DNA of 64,000 nucleotides from Ruminimicrobiellum sp045223915. Lineage in GTDB: Bacteria; Elusimicrobiota; Endomicrobiia; Endomicrobiales; Endomicrobiaceae. This document shows positions 19,057 through 31,700 of the stretch, piece after piece. Location of the stretch: NCBI GenBank assembly GCA_045223915.1, contig JBGUZU010000034.1, forward strand, positions 1 to 64,000, written 5' to 3'. Under the pieces are notes generated by a model. It searched no databases. It saw only the letters and a list, made by a program, of their open reading frames with translations, and had not been told where the DNA came from. A program made the position numbers and the translations under genes. Position 1 is the stretch's first letter; the number at the start of each line of letters is the position of its first letter.

Positions 19057-19110
19057 TAAACACAAGAGCTTATGTACTAATTTCGTACACATCGCTCTTG
19101 TGTTTTTTTA
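19057..19110 (+). terminator. terminator at the end of the rpoBC-rpsLG operon, inside a larger hairpin
   Basis: AAACACAAGAGC (19058-19069) pairs with GCTCTTGTGTTT (19094-19105), followed by T's. The top of the stem contains GTAC...GTAC. An outer pair, AACCGAAAA (from 19031) with TTTTCGGTT (ending near 19133), encloses the whole element. A related but distinct hairpin lies at 38828-38940. The rest of 19111-19249 shows nothing I can name. Confidence 0.75.
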
Positions 19111-19249
19111 TTTCACCTCGAACTTTTCGGTTTATTCATTGCTGTGCTATTGTTGCGTCTAAATCACAAAAGGTATTTTACAATTTTTGAAATGTTTTTA
19201 TCCCAAAAATGTAAGGCAAATTTGTTCACAAATTTTTCACAAGTTATTA

Positions 19250-19278
19250 TTGAAAAATCAATATGTATAGACTATAAT
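19250..19278 (+). promoter_or_regulatory. promoter of giant locus 1, giving a leaderless or near-leaderless mRNA
   Basis: TTGAAA at 19250-19255, a 17-base spacer and perfect TATAAT at 19273-19278. The expected start, about seven bases after the -10 box, falls at 19285-19286, exactly at the ATG of the small gene. The promoter at 39095-39122 stands in the same relation to the small gene of locus 2. Confidence 0.65.
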
Positions 19279-19285
19279 ATAAAGT

Positions 19286-19774
19286 ATGAAAGTGTCTTTT
19301 ATGAAGCAATGTATATCATTGTTTATATTTTTATTTGTTTTTACAAATTGTTTAGCTGTGCCTTTTTCTAAAGGTATAGCGGATAATTTTGTAAAAGGTT
19401 CGTCGTTGGAACAAATTTTATTTGCCGTTCAAACACCGTCGGATATTTTGTCATCAATGATGCAAACGGATAAAACATCACAACAAGATAAAGAAAACAA
19501 AAAGCAAAAAGATACAAATTTCTTTTATGAATACTTGTTACCTGTAGAGATAACTCTTCCTACCGTATCAAGTATAAGTAATCTGTTAACATCAAATACT
19601 GGTATATATGTGACGGAAAATTTTGTTTCGGAAGTTGAATATCCGATAAAAATACCGTTTTTGCAGTGCATATTTTTGATTTTATTATTGAGATTATTAT
19701 TTGTAGTATTACCAAGATCTATATCAGTAAATTATAATAATATTAATATAGAAGAGGGGGCTTGTATTGTGTAA
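19286..19774 (+). CDS. small membrane protein preceding giant ORF 1
   Basis: A 162-residue protein of unknown family. It has an N-terminal hydrophobic segment (about residues 6-25, signal or anchor), a polar middle with a lysine/glutamine-rich stretch (DKTSQQDKENKKQK near residue 62), and a second hydrophobic segment (about residues 127-145) with a short tail. The first ATG coincides with the predicted transcription start; an in-frame ATG at 19301 is the alternative and neither has a clear ribosome site. The stop codon, TAA at 19772-19774, lies within the hairpin at 19761-19786. The protein before giant ORF 2 has the same plan, so the two may be functional partners of the giants. Confidence 0.6.
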   Translation: MKVSFMKQCISLFIFLFVFTNCLAVPFSKGIADNFVKGSSLEQILFAVQTPSDILSSMMQTDKTSQQDKENKKQKDTNFFYEYLLPVEITLPTVSSISNLLTSNTGIYVTENFVSEVEYPIKIPFLQCIFLILLLRLLFVVLPRSISVNYNNINIEEGACIV

Positions 19775-19794
19775 AAACAATACAAGTTTTTTTT
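19761..19794 (+). terminator. terminator-like hairpin between the small gene and giant ORF 1
   Basis: Perfect ten-base-pair stem CTTGTATTGT (19761-19770) with ACAATACAAG (19777-19786), a six-base loop and eight T. The small gene's stop codon lies inside it, so a ribosome that reaches the stop would melt the stem. This suggests readthrough into the giant gene depends on translation of the small one. The same arrangement recurs at 39676-39714. Confidence 0.7.
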
Positions 19795-19799
19795 ATTTT

Positions 19800-22700
19800 A
19801 TGATAAAAACATTTAAAACAAAATTTAACAAGATAATATCTTTATTAACAGCAACAAGCTTGCTTATTTCTTTTGTCGTAGGACCGACTGCGGCAAGTGC
19901 CATAAATAACGAACAAACTGCAAAAGAATATAACCAAATTTTTAAAGAATTTATTTTGCCGTATAGTTACGGAAAAATAACAAAATCTCATTTTGCGGGA
20001 ACAGACAGAGTAATAATAAATATACAAGATTTGCATTGCCATCCAAAAGTTCAAAAAAATATAGCTAATGTTATAGAAACTTTTGATAAAAAATATGGAG
20101 TAAACAATATATATTTGGAAGGTGCTTATGGAAATGTAAGTACAAAATGGATTACCGACCAAATAAAAAAAGATAAGAACTTGTTAGAAAAGATGATGGA
20201 TACCGGAAGGTTAACCGGTGCGGAATATTATAGTGCAATAAGCGGAAAAACGGAAATAATTAAAGGATTGGAAGAAAAAGAACCGTATTTGGATAACATA
20301 GCAAGATTGGGAAGCATTTTAGACAGTCAAGAAAAAATAGATTTAATATTAAAATCTTTAGATGAATCCGTAAACGAAGTAAAAAAACAATATTATTCAA
20401 AAAGACAGTACAAACTGGAAAGATTATTTGAAGATTATAAACAAGGAAAAATAACCTCTCAAAAATATTATACATTGTTATCGAAACATATAGATAAATT
20501 AGGAATTGATTTAACTAAATACGAAAACTCTTTAATATATTTAACATTGTTGAGTTTACAAAAAGATTTGGATTATAAAAAAATAACCGCTGAACTTCAG
20601 GGCTTAGTTTCGATTTTAAAACAACAATTACCATACAACATATATAAATCGCTTTTGGAAAATACATCTAATTTTCAGGAATTGGAAAAGTTTTATTCTT
20701 ATGTTATTCAGTTGGATAAAAGTTACGATTTAAATATATCTTTAAGATTTCCCGAGTTGAATAAATATTTCGGATATATAGAATTAAGTAAAAAACTAAA
20801 TCCTGTTGAGTTGCTAAAAGAAGATGAATTTCTGTCACAAGAAATAAATACAAGATTTTCTCAAACCCCTGCCCAAAAAGATGTAGTATTTTTGGTTCAT
20901 TTCGGCAGATATTTAAGAGATTATGTAACCACCAAAATAACATTGGAAGATTATAAATATTATAAAGAAAATATAGAACAATACAGAAAAATATATAACA
21001 AATATGTAGATAACAGAGTATTGAGTTTATTGGATGAATATATTGCGCAAATAGACAAGTTTTATGAAATAAATATGGATAGAAACCTTTATTTCACAAA
21101 AAATATGTTTGAAGAAAACGAACAATTTGTGCAAATAGAACAGGTTAAACAGGCTTTTGATGATATAAACAGAATAATAAGTAATATGGATGAAGTAAAA
21201 AGAGTGGATGTTGTTGTTACCGGTGGTTTCCACTCTCAGACGGTAACTGAATTATTGGAACAACAAAATGTAAGTTATATAGTAATAACACCTAATGTTA
21301 CCGACGGAATAAAGTTGGCTGAAGAAACGTATTACGAATTGGCAAAAGAACAAAGTAAAATTTCTTTCCAAACAATAGCGCCTGTAATAGCTTCTTTATC
21401 ACCTCAGCTGCAGGCTATTTTATTGAATAAGATAGAAAGTGAGGATACTGAAAATATAGAGCAAATAATGAAAATGGATGAATTCGAAAGAGCACAAACG
21501 ATTGCGGATTTGGCTGCTGCAAAATTGTTGGAAAGTGACGATTTGGGTAACCTGGAAGAAACACTTAATGAAATTGTTGAAAATTTGGTAGATGAATATC
21601 ATAAAGAAAAAGTAACGCCTGAACTTGTATCTGAAATAAAAAATTTACAGGAAGTACTTAAAGATAAGGAAAAATTACAAAAGGTTATAGATTTATTAAG
21701 TGAAGGCACTGCAAAACAATCGGTAATGCTTGTAAGCGATATGGTTGCTGTCCTATATAAACAAATTTCCGATATTCTTGTTCCTTTTGCAAATAAAGAA
21801 AGATTAGAAACAGATGAAGATGTATTGCCTCTTAAAGATTTTGATGAGGATGAAGATTTTGGTGATAGTGATATTGAAAAAGATGGTGCATATGAAGATG
21901 ATGAATATTACGGATATGATGTATTTGATAGTTTAGAACTTTGGTTTTCTGATGCCGAGCTTATAGAATTAAGCAGAGAAATTATTAAAGAAGGACAATA
22001 TAATGAAAATATTGAGAAGTTTATAGAATATTTAGGCCGACATAATATGGCCGATTACGAATTGTTAAGTAAGATTCTTGCGGAATTAAAATCTATAAAC
22101 AATAGTGAGATAAAAAAAGAATATTGCGGCGTTCTTTATGCTCTCACGGATAAAAAAATTTTTAATGATAAACAAAAAGTTGCTAAAGCCAAAGAAGACA
22201 TTATGTCCTTTTTGGAAAAACCGAGAAATATACAATTAAGATTCTGTGAGCTGTTTCCCAAAGTGTTTGCAGGTCACGATGAAACAGTATATAGCTTCTT
22301 TACTGCTTTATTGGATTGTGTCAATGAAAACGAATATACAAATACGGATTTCGATTTTCTGGTAACAATTTGCAGATATTCTTTCCTTGTTACCGACCTT
22401 GAAACAAAAGAAAATATATATGACTTCTTAACTTTGAATATTGAAAAAAGAAGATTGTTATATAGCTTTTATCAAGCTCCAAAGGTACACACGGATATAG
22501 AAATCAATCGTGTAACTTTAAACTTTATGTTATCGGTTTTACATAAATATAATCTTACGGATGAACAGTTTAATTACATAATGACGTTGATTTGCTCCGT
22601 TAATATAACAAAAAACACATTTGAACAAAAATATGTTAATAATCTAAAAGAAAAAGAACTTAATATGTTTGTTCTTGAAAATTTTAAGTATGTAAATTCT

Positions 22701-25700
22701 TATAGCAGATATTTGTTGGATTTGATTTTCAGTGATGTTGAAGAAACAAAGGTAGAAATATTTGTTTCTAAACTTCAAAAAATAGTAGATTTGTTCGACG
22801 ATTTGCAGGAGTATAAAATAGATACATTGGATACAGAAAACAAATGTTTTGCATTAGAAGTATTTCTAAATGATGGTTTTGAAGCATATTGTAAAGATAA
22901 TAATATAAACGATCTTGTAAAACAGTATCAGTTAGCTATACGAGTTTCCAGAAAAATATATCCAATATTGGGTGATAAAATCTCTGCTACACCTATCGAC
23001 AAAATGGATAATATTATAAACAAAACATTAGAGTACTACAAAAAAGTCGATAAAATTATTTCTTTCCTTACATTATTTACAAATAAAACCGCAATATTTT
23101 CTTTGCATAATAATGAAAGAAATCCGGATAAAAAATCTTTTAGGTTTACTCCTGACGGAATAAAAGAAATTTTAAAAAGGTTGGAAATAGAACCCGAAGT
23201 TTTTGAATCAATTGAAATTTCTTTTATGGATAAAGTGTTGGATTTTATAAGGAAAATAGAACAGGATGAAATAGATAAACAAGTTTTATTGGATTTTGTT
23301 AATAATCTTGATGGTAGCGTGATAGTAAAAAAAGATATTTTAGAATATTTGGCAAAGAAGGAAAATAGTACTATACCTAAAAAGACCATAATAAGATATG
23401 TTACCAGATTGAAAATTTCGGAACGCTTTGTGGAAGTAAATCGTTATTTGAAACATATAGAACACTTCAATGATTACGGACAAGAAAAAGGGGTATTTAT
23501 TTTTGACGGACATGGTGCATCTGACGGAAAATCAATTTCTTATTCGGAAACAGGTTCTGTTACTGTCAATCAGATAGCACAAGCATTAATAAATGCACAT
23601 AACAATGGCGTAAATTTAGAAAATTTAACATTGGTATTTGCAAGCTGTCATTCTTATAAATTTGCTGACAATATAATTAATGAATTGATAAAAAACGGAA
23701 TTGATTCTTTTCCTCAAATACTTACAGATGCAGGCAAAGAAACTATTTATGGCTATACGAAAGCTGTTGATATGGATGGAAAACAAACCAAAGTTTCAAA
23801 TTTGTTTTATTCTTTACTTAAATATTTAGATTCAAAGACTCAAGAAGAAAGAGAACAAATGAAAGGCAGGCTGTCTTTTAAAGATGTTGCGGATGCTCCG
23901 AGATATTTGTCCAACAATACTGTTTTTGTAACAAATCAAGAAATAAATAAACTCAATAATGAATTGGAAACCGATATTCTCGGTATAATAAATGAACAAG
24001 AGTCTGAGAATACAGAAGCACCCGTTAAGAATGATGTTGCTTATGCCGGCAGATATAGACTTTATGCGGAAATGATGCTTCCGTCCACACAAAAGGCATT
24101 GAACAAAATAGGAAATATAGGAATAATAAAGGCTGTATATAAAGAGAAATCCGGTGAAAATTTCAGGTTTACAACTTTGGGAGTGGCACTTGGCGCATTG
24201 ATAGAAACATTTAGTTTTTGGAGTCCCAACTTTATAAAAGCACATAATTTTGATCCGTCAATACAAGCAGGAATGACAGCAGTAGTATGGGTAATAAGAG
24301 CATTAAGTATAGGAATAGGAATATGGACAGGTTCTATTCTTGCCTTATTTCTTGCAGAAACGATAACACATTTCATATGGAACATGGCGGTAATATTAAC
24401 AGGAAGACAAGATCTTTTATTACAAACTTCAAAAACCGAAGAAATAACCGCTTCTCAACAAAAATGGACAATGAGCAATATTTCAAAAGAAGCGCCGTAT
24501 ACCGAGAAATATAAGTTGGTATATTATATATTTGAAAAAAATTGTAGGAATTTAGATATAGTTTTTCCGGAAGAATTGGAATATATTATTATAGATAATA
24601 TTATAGATGCATACGATTCTTCTTTTGGGGAAATATTGGATTTTGAAGATTGGGTTTATAATCGTTTAATAATAAATATTATTGATTTCCAGCAGAAACA
24701 AAATCGTTTGATGGACGGATTAAATGATTGTCGACCGGATGATAAAGAAGATATTTTATGGATATTTTCACAATGTTTGGTTGGACCAAGAAACCCTCAG
24801 TTTAGATTAAATAATATAATAGCAGTTGCAACAAAAATGGAAGAAGCAAATAAGGTTAGTTTTTCAGATGAAGTTTACAATGTATTAAACATATTACAAA
24901 GGTATAATGCTTCCGAGGCGGAACAGATTTTTATAAATATGGGACTTATAGAAATTCCCAATGCTTTATATAAACAAGTTATGGATGATAGAGAATTCAA
25001 ACAACTTGAAGATTCTATAAGAGAAAATGAAAACAGAAAAATGATAGTAATCTCGGAAATGATGCTTCCGTCCACACAGAGAGCATTGAACAAGATAGGA
25101 AATATAGGAATAATAAAGGCTATATATAAAGAGAAATCCGGAGAAAATTTCAGATTTACAACTTTGGGAGTGGCACTTGGCGCATTGATAGAAACATTCA
25201 GTTTTTGGAGTCCCAACTTTATAAAAGCACATAATTTTGATCCGTCAATACAGGCGGGAATGACAGCTGTAGTATGGGCGGTAAGAGCATTAAGTATAGG
25301 TATAGGAATATGGACAGGTTCTATTCTTGCCTTATTTCTTGCAGAAACGATAACACATTTCATATGGAACATGGCGGTAATATTAATAGGAAGACAAGAT
25401 CTTTTATTACAAACTTCAAAAACCGAAGAAATAACAATTCCTAAACAAGAGGCAAAAGAAGAAACCGGAAGAGATTTTTCACAAGAAGAAATAGACAAAT
25501 TTGAACATCACTTGCAGACTACAACTTTGCAAAAAGATATTCAATATCAATATCAACCAAATCCGGCACTTAAGAAGAATGTAGAAGAAATATTCGGCAA
25601 TTTACTCGATGCAATGGTTGCACAAGGTAAAATTACCAAGGAAGAAAGACAACAGTATAGAATACACTATTATTTCTCTCCGGTGGCAAATGCTTATACG

Positions 25701-28700
25701 GTAATAAACAGTAAAGATGTGTTTATATTCAGTGAATTATTATATGAATTAGCCGAAGAAATGCATAAAGAAGGTAAAGAATTAACAAAAGATCATATAG
25801 CTGCAATACTTGCACACGAATTACAACATACAACACAGAAAAACAGAGTGTATACTGATTATAAAGCTACTAAGGGTGATGATAAAAGAAAAGAATATGA
25901 TGCCGACAGAGAATCTATTTTTATATTGGAACAGGCAGGATATAATCCGAGAGCTGTAGAAGAAATAATGAGTGCACTTATTCCTCTTTCCAGAACAGAC
26001 GCATTAAGTGCGTTTTTTGATGCACATCCGAATACGGAAGACAGGTTAAAAGAAATATCTGAAATCTTGGAAGATCCGTCTTTGGTATTTTTATCTATGA
26101 CAACGGCACAACAACCTCTTAACCTTTCTTCCCTGCAAAAATACGGACAAGATTTTCAAGAATACTTAAATGCAAATTTTGATAAAGGAACAAATAGTGT
26201 TTATTACCTTGATGAAAAATCATTACAGAAAATTCTTGATGAAACAGATTTTTTTGAGAAAATGAGTATATTCGATATCGCTAAATATATAGGCAATAAT
26301 AAGAACTTTATAATCAATACTGTTTTAAACGGAAATTATAAATTTTTTACAAAAGCTGAAAATGACTTTATAAAAAGTTGTAGCGCCGAAGAAAAAGAAT
26401 TTATTTATTCTCTTTTGTTTTCTACTTCTTCAAGTTTCTTTTATAGTAATAGAGATGACGATAATAATATTATTAAAAATTTGGAAAATGCACAGAAAAC
26501 ACGATTGTTTGATTTTTGTATTAATGTATTGGAACCCACAAAAATAAAAAATGATGACATCCTTTTCAATATGGTAGCAACAATGAATCCTACACAAGCC
26601 ACGTTACAAGCTTTTTTGGACTTTAGAAAAAATAATGGCATAACAATATCTTCTTATACGGAAGAAGATGCTTATTTCTATTTGACAAATTATAAATACT
26701 TAACTGACAGAGAAATATCTTCTTTATTAGATAAATTGATTCCAAAAGATGATGATTTTTTCAGTTTATCAGATGATAATGATTTGAACGACTATCTTCT
26801 TTCTACGATATTTGAAAGCTTTAGTCAGGAACAGAAAAACGAAAGTCTTAAAATAATATTAAAAATTTTGACGGAAAATAAAGATTTATTCTTTATGTGT
26901 AAAGATCCTGTTGGCTTCATTAATACTGTTTTAGATAGTGAAGTGTTAACAAAACAAGAAAAACTCGAGTATCTTTTAATACTTTCAAAATATATAGAAA
27001 AACATAAACCGTTATTGACTTATCAATTGTTGAATTTGTTTGATGAGTTAAATTCCGATAAGACTGACTTTGAAAAATTGGTACATCTATTTGAAGTTTT
27101 AAATACTTCGGAAAACAATTATTATCTTGCCCAGATTTTTTCTTATTCCGAGTTGATGACCAGATATAAAATTTTTGAACACGATTTTGATGCCGAAGAA
27201 TTGAAAAATTTTGCTTTTGCAATAAAAAATTTTACCGTAAAATTCGATGTCTTCTTTTTAGGCTATTTCCTAAAACTAAAAAATCCTAATGTTAAATTTT
27301 ATTTTACCACTAAATATGAATCTTATTTTGATGAAAAATATTCCGATGGTGTATGTTTATATCCTGAAATGGATGTAGAAAAAATAGATAAAAATTTATT
27401 GAAAGATATAACATTAGATGATCTTATCGAATTCCAAAATTTTATGATGGATAACCATTATTATTGCCAAAATATATCGCTTTTGGCTAATTTCGTGGCG
27501 GATAATATTTTAAATTTAAATGCTGCGGAAAAAGTAAAAATAAAAAAACTTTTAACTTTGCTTCCGAAAGGGGAAAATCATATTTCTATAAAGGAAAATG
27601 TGTCTGCAATACCTTACGAACATTTGAAAAATCTTGTGGATATGCAGATTTTCTATAAAGATATGGATGAACAGACCAGAGAGGTTCCCAAATCTGAAAC
27701 GGAAACCAGTTTTATTGCTTTTTATGTTCCGTTTTTGGAATTTAGAACTTTTAATCCGGATTATTCCGCGGTTTCTTTTGAACAAATGGTTGAAAATATA
27801 AAAAATCATTTTGATGCATATGACTATTTAAGAGAGTTGGAAAAAGAGGATCAGGATAAATTGGAAATTTACTATTCCGAAGGAATTGAAAAGATGGGAA
27901 ATCCGGATGTTCCCGAGGAACGAATAAGAAATATGGAGATAGAAAAAGCTTGGCTTGTTGAACTTCACAAAATTTTTGGTTTAAGTCCCGAAGAAAGAAA
28001 AGTTGAATTTAACTACGGAGAAGAAACATTAGTTTATACATATTTCGAAATAAACGAACAATTGTTTAACAATTTAAATCTTGTTCCTACAGCACAGCAA
28101 GCGCAACAATTAGTAAATGCATTTTCAATTATAAAGAAAGAGTTGCCGCAAGAAATGGTGGATGTCTATGCAAAGCTTGTATATTCATTGTTGAAAAGAA
28201 ATTCAAATTTATCGGTTTTTTCTTCAGCAAAAAATAATTTGGAATTGTTAGATTTGTTGTTTGAAGATTTTTCCGTAGTAAAAGATGATTATATAACGGA
28301 ATTATTGGATAGCTATGATGTTACTGTTGAAGAATATAAGGAAATAATATCTAAGACAAGACTATATTTCTTTAGTTTGAATTCGGAAGATAACAATAAA
28401 AATGTCAGCAGTATGGAAATAATAAATACTATTTTGCCGACAATGTCCGATTCCGAAAAAATAAAATTTTTCTTTTGGCTGTTAAGCGGTAATGATTCAT
28501 ACAAACCGCAAATGCTTAAACAGGTAAAAATAAGTAATTTTAAGTATGAGGGAGAAATTAATTTTGATTCTTTACAGCAAAGCTTTAGATTAATGACAAA
28601 AACAGAGAGGGAAAATTTTATAAGGAGAATCCTTTTAGGAAAGTCCGGTATTCTTGAAAAAGGAAAAGCATCGGCAGAAAGGAATGGTAAAGAATTTGAA

Positions 28701-31700
28701 CAAGGTTTGAAAAATGTTTTGTTTGACGATTTCTTTTTGTCTTCTTTAGGCAGTTCAAAAATTAAGGCATCTTCAATATCAATAGTCTTTAAAGAAGTCT
28801 TTTCAATAGTGTTTAATAATTTAAGTGATGAAAGAAAAGTTTTATTCGTGAATAATTTAATTTCTGCTCTTGCCGAAATAAAGAGCAGTGATGAAAAAGA
28901 CGGTGATGAACAAAAAGCCCGTCAATTAGGAAGATTGATAGTGGCTTTGGGAACAAGTTCGGGTGTTGCCGTAGTTAAACTGCTGCAAATATTATCCAAT
29001 AACAAAATTTTTGAAGCTTTGGATGATAAATACGGATCTGTAATAAATGAAGAAGTGGCAAAAGTTAAAGATGAAAATGAACCGTTATCAAAATCGGTTC
29101 TGTTCCAATATTTAGAAAAATTAGGCCTTTCCGCTGTTATAGATTATGTCGGCAAGAGATTAGGGTCTGCATCTATAGGTTTAACATATTTACTAAAATT
29201 AAAAAATATAAAAGATTTATTGGTAGCTAAAGTAAAAAGACCTAATATAAATAAAACTTACGATGAAGATTTTAAAATTGCCGAAAAGCTGATAGAATAT
29301 TTTAAAAGCAGCAGATCGTTACTTGATGATATTTACAAAAAAACTCTTCCGGAAGCCGGTACATTAAAATCTTTGTTTAATAGAGAACTTAATTTCGAAG
29401 AAGAAGCAGAAAATCTAGATGATTTCAGTGAACAACTTAAAAACAGAAATAGTAAAATCAGAGTTCCGCAATTAATAAAAGTAATAAATGGTACGACAGT
29501 ATATAATCAAAATTTATTCTTACAGACAACAGCAAAAGGAACAACCTTAGATAAAATAAAAGGTTCTAAAAAACAAAAAAGCCGAATATATTCCGAAGTC
29601 TTAAAAGAATTTTTTACCGAAATTTTTGTAGATCCGATAGAAAATGGTCAAGCTTTATATCATGCGGATTTACATACGGGTAATATTTTTGTAGATGAAA
29701 AAGGAACTATATCTTTTATAGATTTGGGCGGAGTCGGAAAAGTTTCCGCTCAACAAAGTAAAGCATTAAAAGATATCTTTATGTATTTGTATGCCGGAAA
29801 ATATAACGATTTCATAAATGCATTAAAATCATATAATTCTAAACTTTATGAAGATTTGAAACATGAAAATGCTCTTAATAAAATAGAAGAAATATTAAAC
29901 AGAAAGACAAGTTTGGAAAGCAAATTTGTAGATTTATTTGAAATATTTAATTCATTGGAAAATATCGACAGTGATTTTATGATGTTTATACAAGCAATAA
30001 GCAAAATATCTGGATATCTTGATAAACTAGATAAAAAAGATCAGCTGACTTTATTAAACAATTTAAGCTTTGATAGAAATATACAATTTAAAATAATAGC
30101 AGATAATATTTTGACTTATATTGTTTCTGCGTTTAAGAAGATACAATTTAACAAAAAACAACAGGAAAAAAGTCAGGAAATTACACAGGAAGATATATTT
30201 AGGGAAAAGCTTCTATCTGTTTATCCGGATATGAGTTCCGAAGATATTGATTTGTTATTATCATTAGATCCGGTTGTTTTGGAATACATAAAAAGCAATA
30301 CCTTTAACTTAACACAGCAACAGCTTATGATGTGTGGACCGTTAGCGGATAAATTGTATAAGGGAAAAATAATAACAGAACAAAATAATAAAATGAATCT
30401 TCTTTTTAAAATAGCTTCAACAACAACTTTCTCTGAAAAAAATATAGAAAAATTGTTAGCATTAGATGAAAATACTATAGAAAAAATCATATCGGAAATA
30501 ACGGAAGATGAAAAAATAGAAATATTATTTGCTAAGACAGAACAATTTAATATAGCGCTAGTGTACAAAAATGATGACTTTTTTAGCGGAAACAAAAATT
30601 TCGAAAGAGCTTTAATGTTTGCAAAAGGTGATAAACTTAACAAAAGTCAAAGTATGATGCATTTCATAGATGCAGATTCGGAATTAATTAAAGCAAAAAT
30701 ATTGTTTGGGGGGTTGCCGGCAACATTAACGGAAGAATTATTAAGAAATGATAGAAAACTAAATTCTTTATATCATATTCTTAAAGATATAAACTTGTCT
30801 CTTGAAGAAGACAGGGATGCGATAGAAATTTTAGCGTTGCTTACCGAAACAGAAATAGGCAATATTGAATTTGAGCTTAGAACATTAAGTTACAGCAGTA
30901 ATAAAAATGTAAAAAGATTTTTATCTTTATATAAAGATTATAGGGATATCTTTTCAAAAAAAGGTGAGTCGACAACTTTAGCTGCATTTGTTACCAATAA
31001 CCAAAATGACGGACAAATTAGAGAATTTTTTGATTTGGCCATAAAAAATAACTCGATAGAAACTATTAAATCCATCTCTTATACCGATATTAGTTTTGAT
31101 ATAAGTTTAAGTTCGGAGTTTGCTTTGAAACTAATCCTTTTCAGAAGTAAAGCCCTTGGTATTCCCATCGATAAGAATGATAGTAATTTCTCTGATATTA
31201 TAGAAATTTTAAAAAACATTTCTTCAACAGGAAAAGAAAGAATCTTAAATTTAGATGAAGATACATATACAAAACTTTTCAGTATTAAAAATAATGAGAC
31301 TTTAATTGTTTTACTAAAACATATTTCCAAATACAGCTATTATGACAGGAGAGATTTTGAATATCTTTTGAATGAAGCTGTCTTGGCTGAAACAAAAGAT
31401 GTATCTTCGATTGGGCAGCAGCAAATTCCGGAAGAGTTTGTAAATCTTACCGATGATTATAATCAATTTGAACACATGGAAAACTTACCGGATTTCGCTG
31501 AGACAAAGATTGAAGAAGAAAAAAGACAAAATGCGGTAGAATTTTTTAATGATCAAATAGAAAGTATAGCTTCACAGAGTTATCAATTTGCTTTTATGGG
31601 TAATACTAAATACTTGTATTTGTTGCAAAATAGAAAGAATAAAGATTCTTTGCTGAAAATTGTTTCGAATGCAAACATAAATTTAAAGTTTAGATTACTT

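Noticed and set aside
19144..19371. Open frame of 75 codons before the small gene of locus 1
   Set aside because: It overlaps the promoter and the start of the better supported frame at 19286 and has no ribosome site or recognisable features.
24875..25498. Minus-strand open frame of 207 codons, similar to another at 24062-24385
   Set aside because: Both are antisense shadows of the duplicated segment in giant ORF 1; their mutual similarity comes only from that repeat.
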